In this document: positions 5,698-5,709 of the stretch, one piece after another
How the letters are laid out: every line of letters starts with the position of its first letter
Numbering within the stretch: the first letter of the stretch is position 1
Origin: Eubacterium sp. UBA3279
GTDB taxonomy: Bacteria; Bacillota; Clostridia; Lachnospirales; Lachnospiraceae
DNA: 5,709 nt
NCBI GenBank assembly: GCA_002361775.1
Contig: DETV01000036.1
Span: 1 to 5,709, forward strand
Direction: 5' to 3'
Notes under the pieces: model-generated
Seen by the model: only the letters and a program-made list of their open reading frames with translations
Databases searched by the model: none
What the model was told of the DNA's origin: nothing
Position numbers and translations under genes: made by a program

Positions 5698-5709
5698 TTA
5701 AAGCTGACA

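Overview
The window reads as chromosomal DNA of a low-to-moderate GC Gram-positive bacterium, most likely class Clostridia and probably Lachnospiraceae. This rests on strong AGGAGG-type Shine-Dalgarno sites, T-rich intergenic DNA, TTGACA/TATAAT-style promoters, and a VanR/VanS-like two-component pair of a kind common in gut Clostridia. The genus cannot be told from the sequence. Every supported gene lies on the minus strand, so transcription runs from high to low coordinates.

From the right edge: (i) 5188-5697 is the C-terminal part of an unidentified protein, possibly glycoside-hydrolase-like. Its frame is closed by a stop beside an A-run and it has no convincing start. (ii) 5034-5142 is a very AT-rich control region. 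It holds a near-consensus promoter (TTGACA, 17 bp, TATACT) and three copies of a TTAG-N8-CTAA palindrome: upstream of the -35, across the -10, and just before the ribosome binding site. (iii) 3775-5016 encodes a 12-helix MFS exporter of the MefA/EntS-like type. (iv) 2747-3778, overlapping the exporter by ATGA, encodes an unusually long ArsR-type repressor: an N-terminal region of about 250 residues plus a C-terminal winged helix. (v) 2674-2741 is a terminator-like hairpin closing this operon.

A second operon starts at 2567-2572 with an extended -10 promoter and two tandem 22-bp imperfect repeats in the -35 zone. It encodes an OmpR/VanR-type response regulator (1829-2533), a six-helix sensor histidine kinase that starts at TTG inside the regulator gene (247-1857), and the N-terminus of a family 2 glycosyltransferase (1-224) that runs off the left edge.

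Reading of function (inference): the right operon is a self-regulated drug or metabolite export module, in which the ArsR-like protein probably binds the three palindromes and represses its own operon until an effector arrives. The left operon couples envelope sensing to a polyprenyl-phosphate type glycosyltransferase, as in cell-envelope modification systems. The most interesting parts are the triple operator with its flanking inverted 11-bp Shine-Dalgarno repeat, and the tandem repeat at the two-component promoter. There is no CRISPR array, tRNA, rRNA or insertion sequence in the window.
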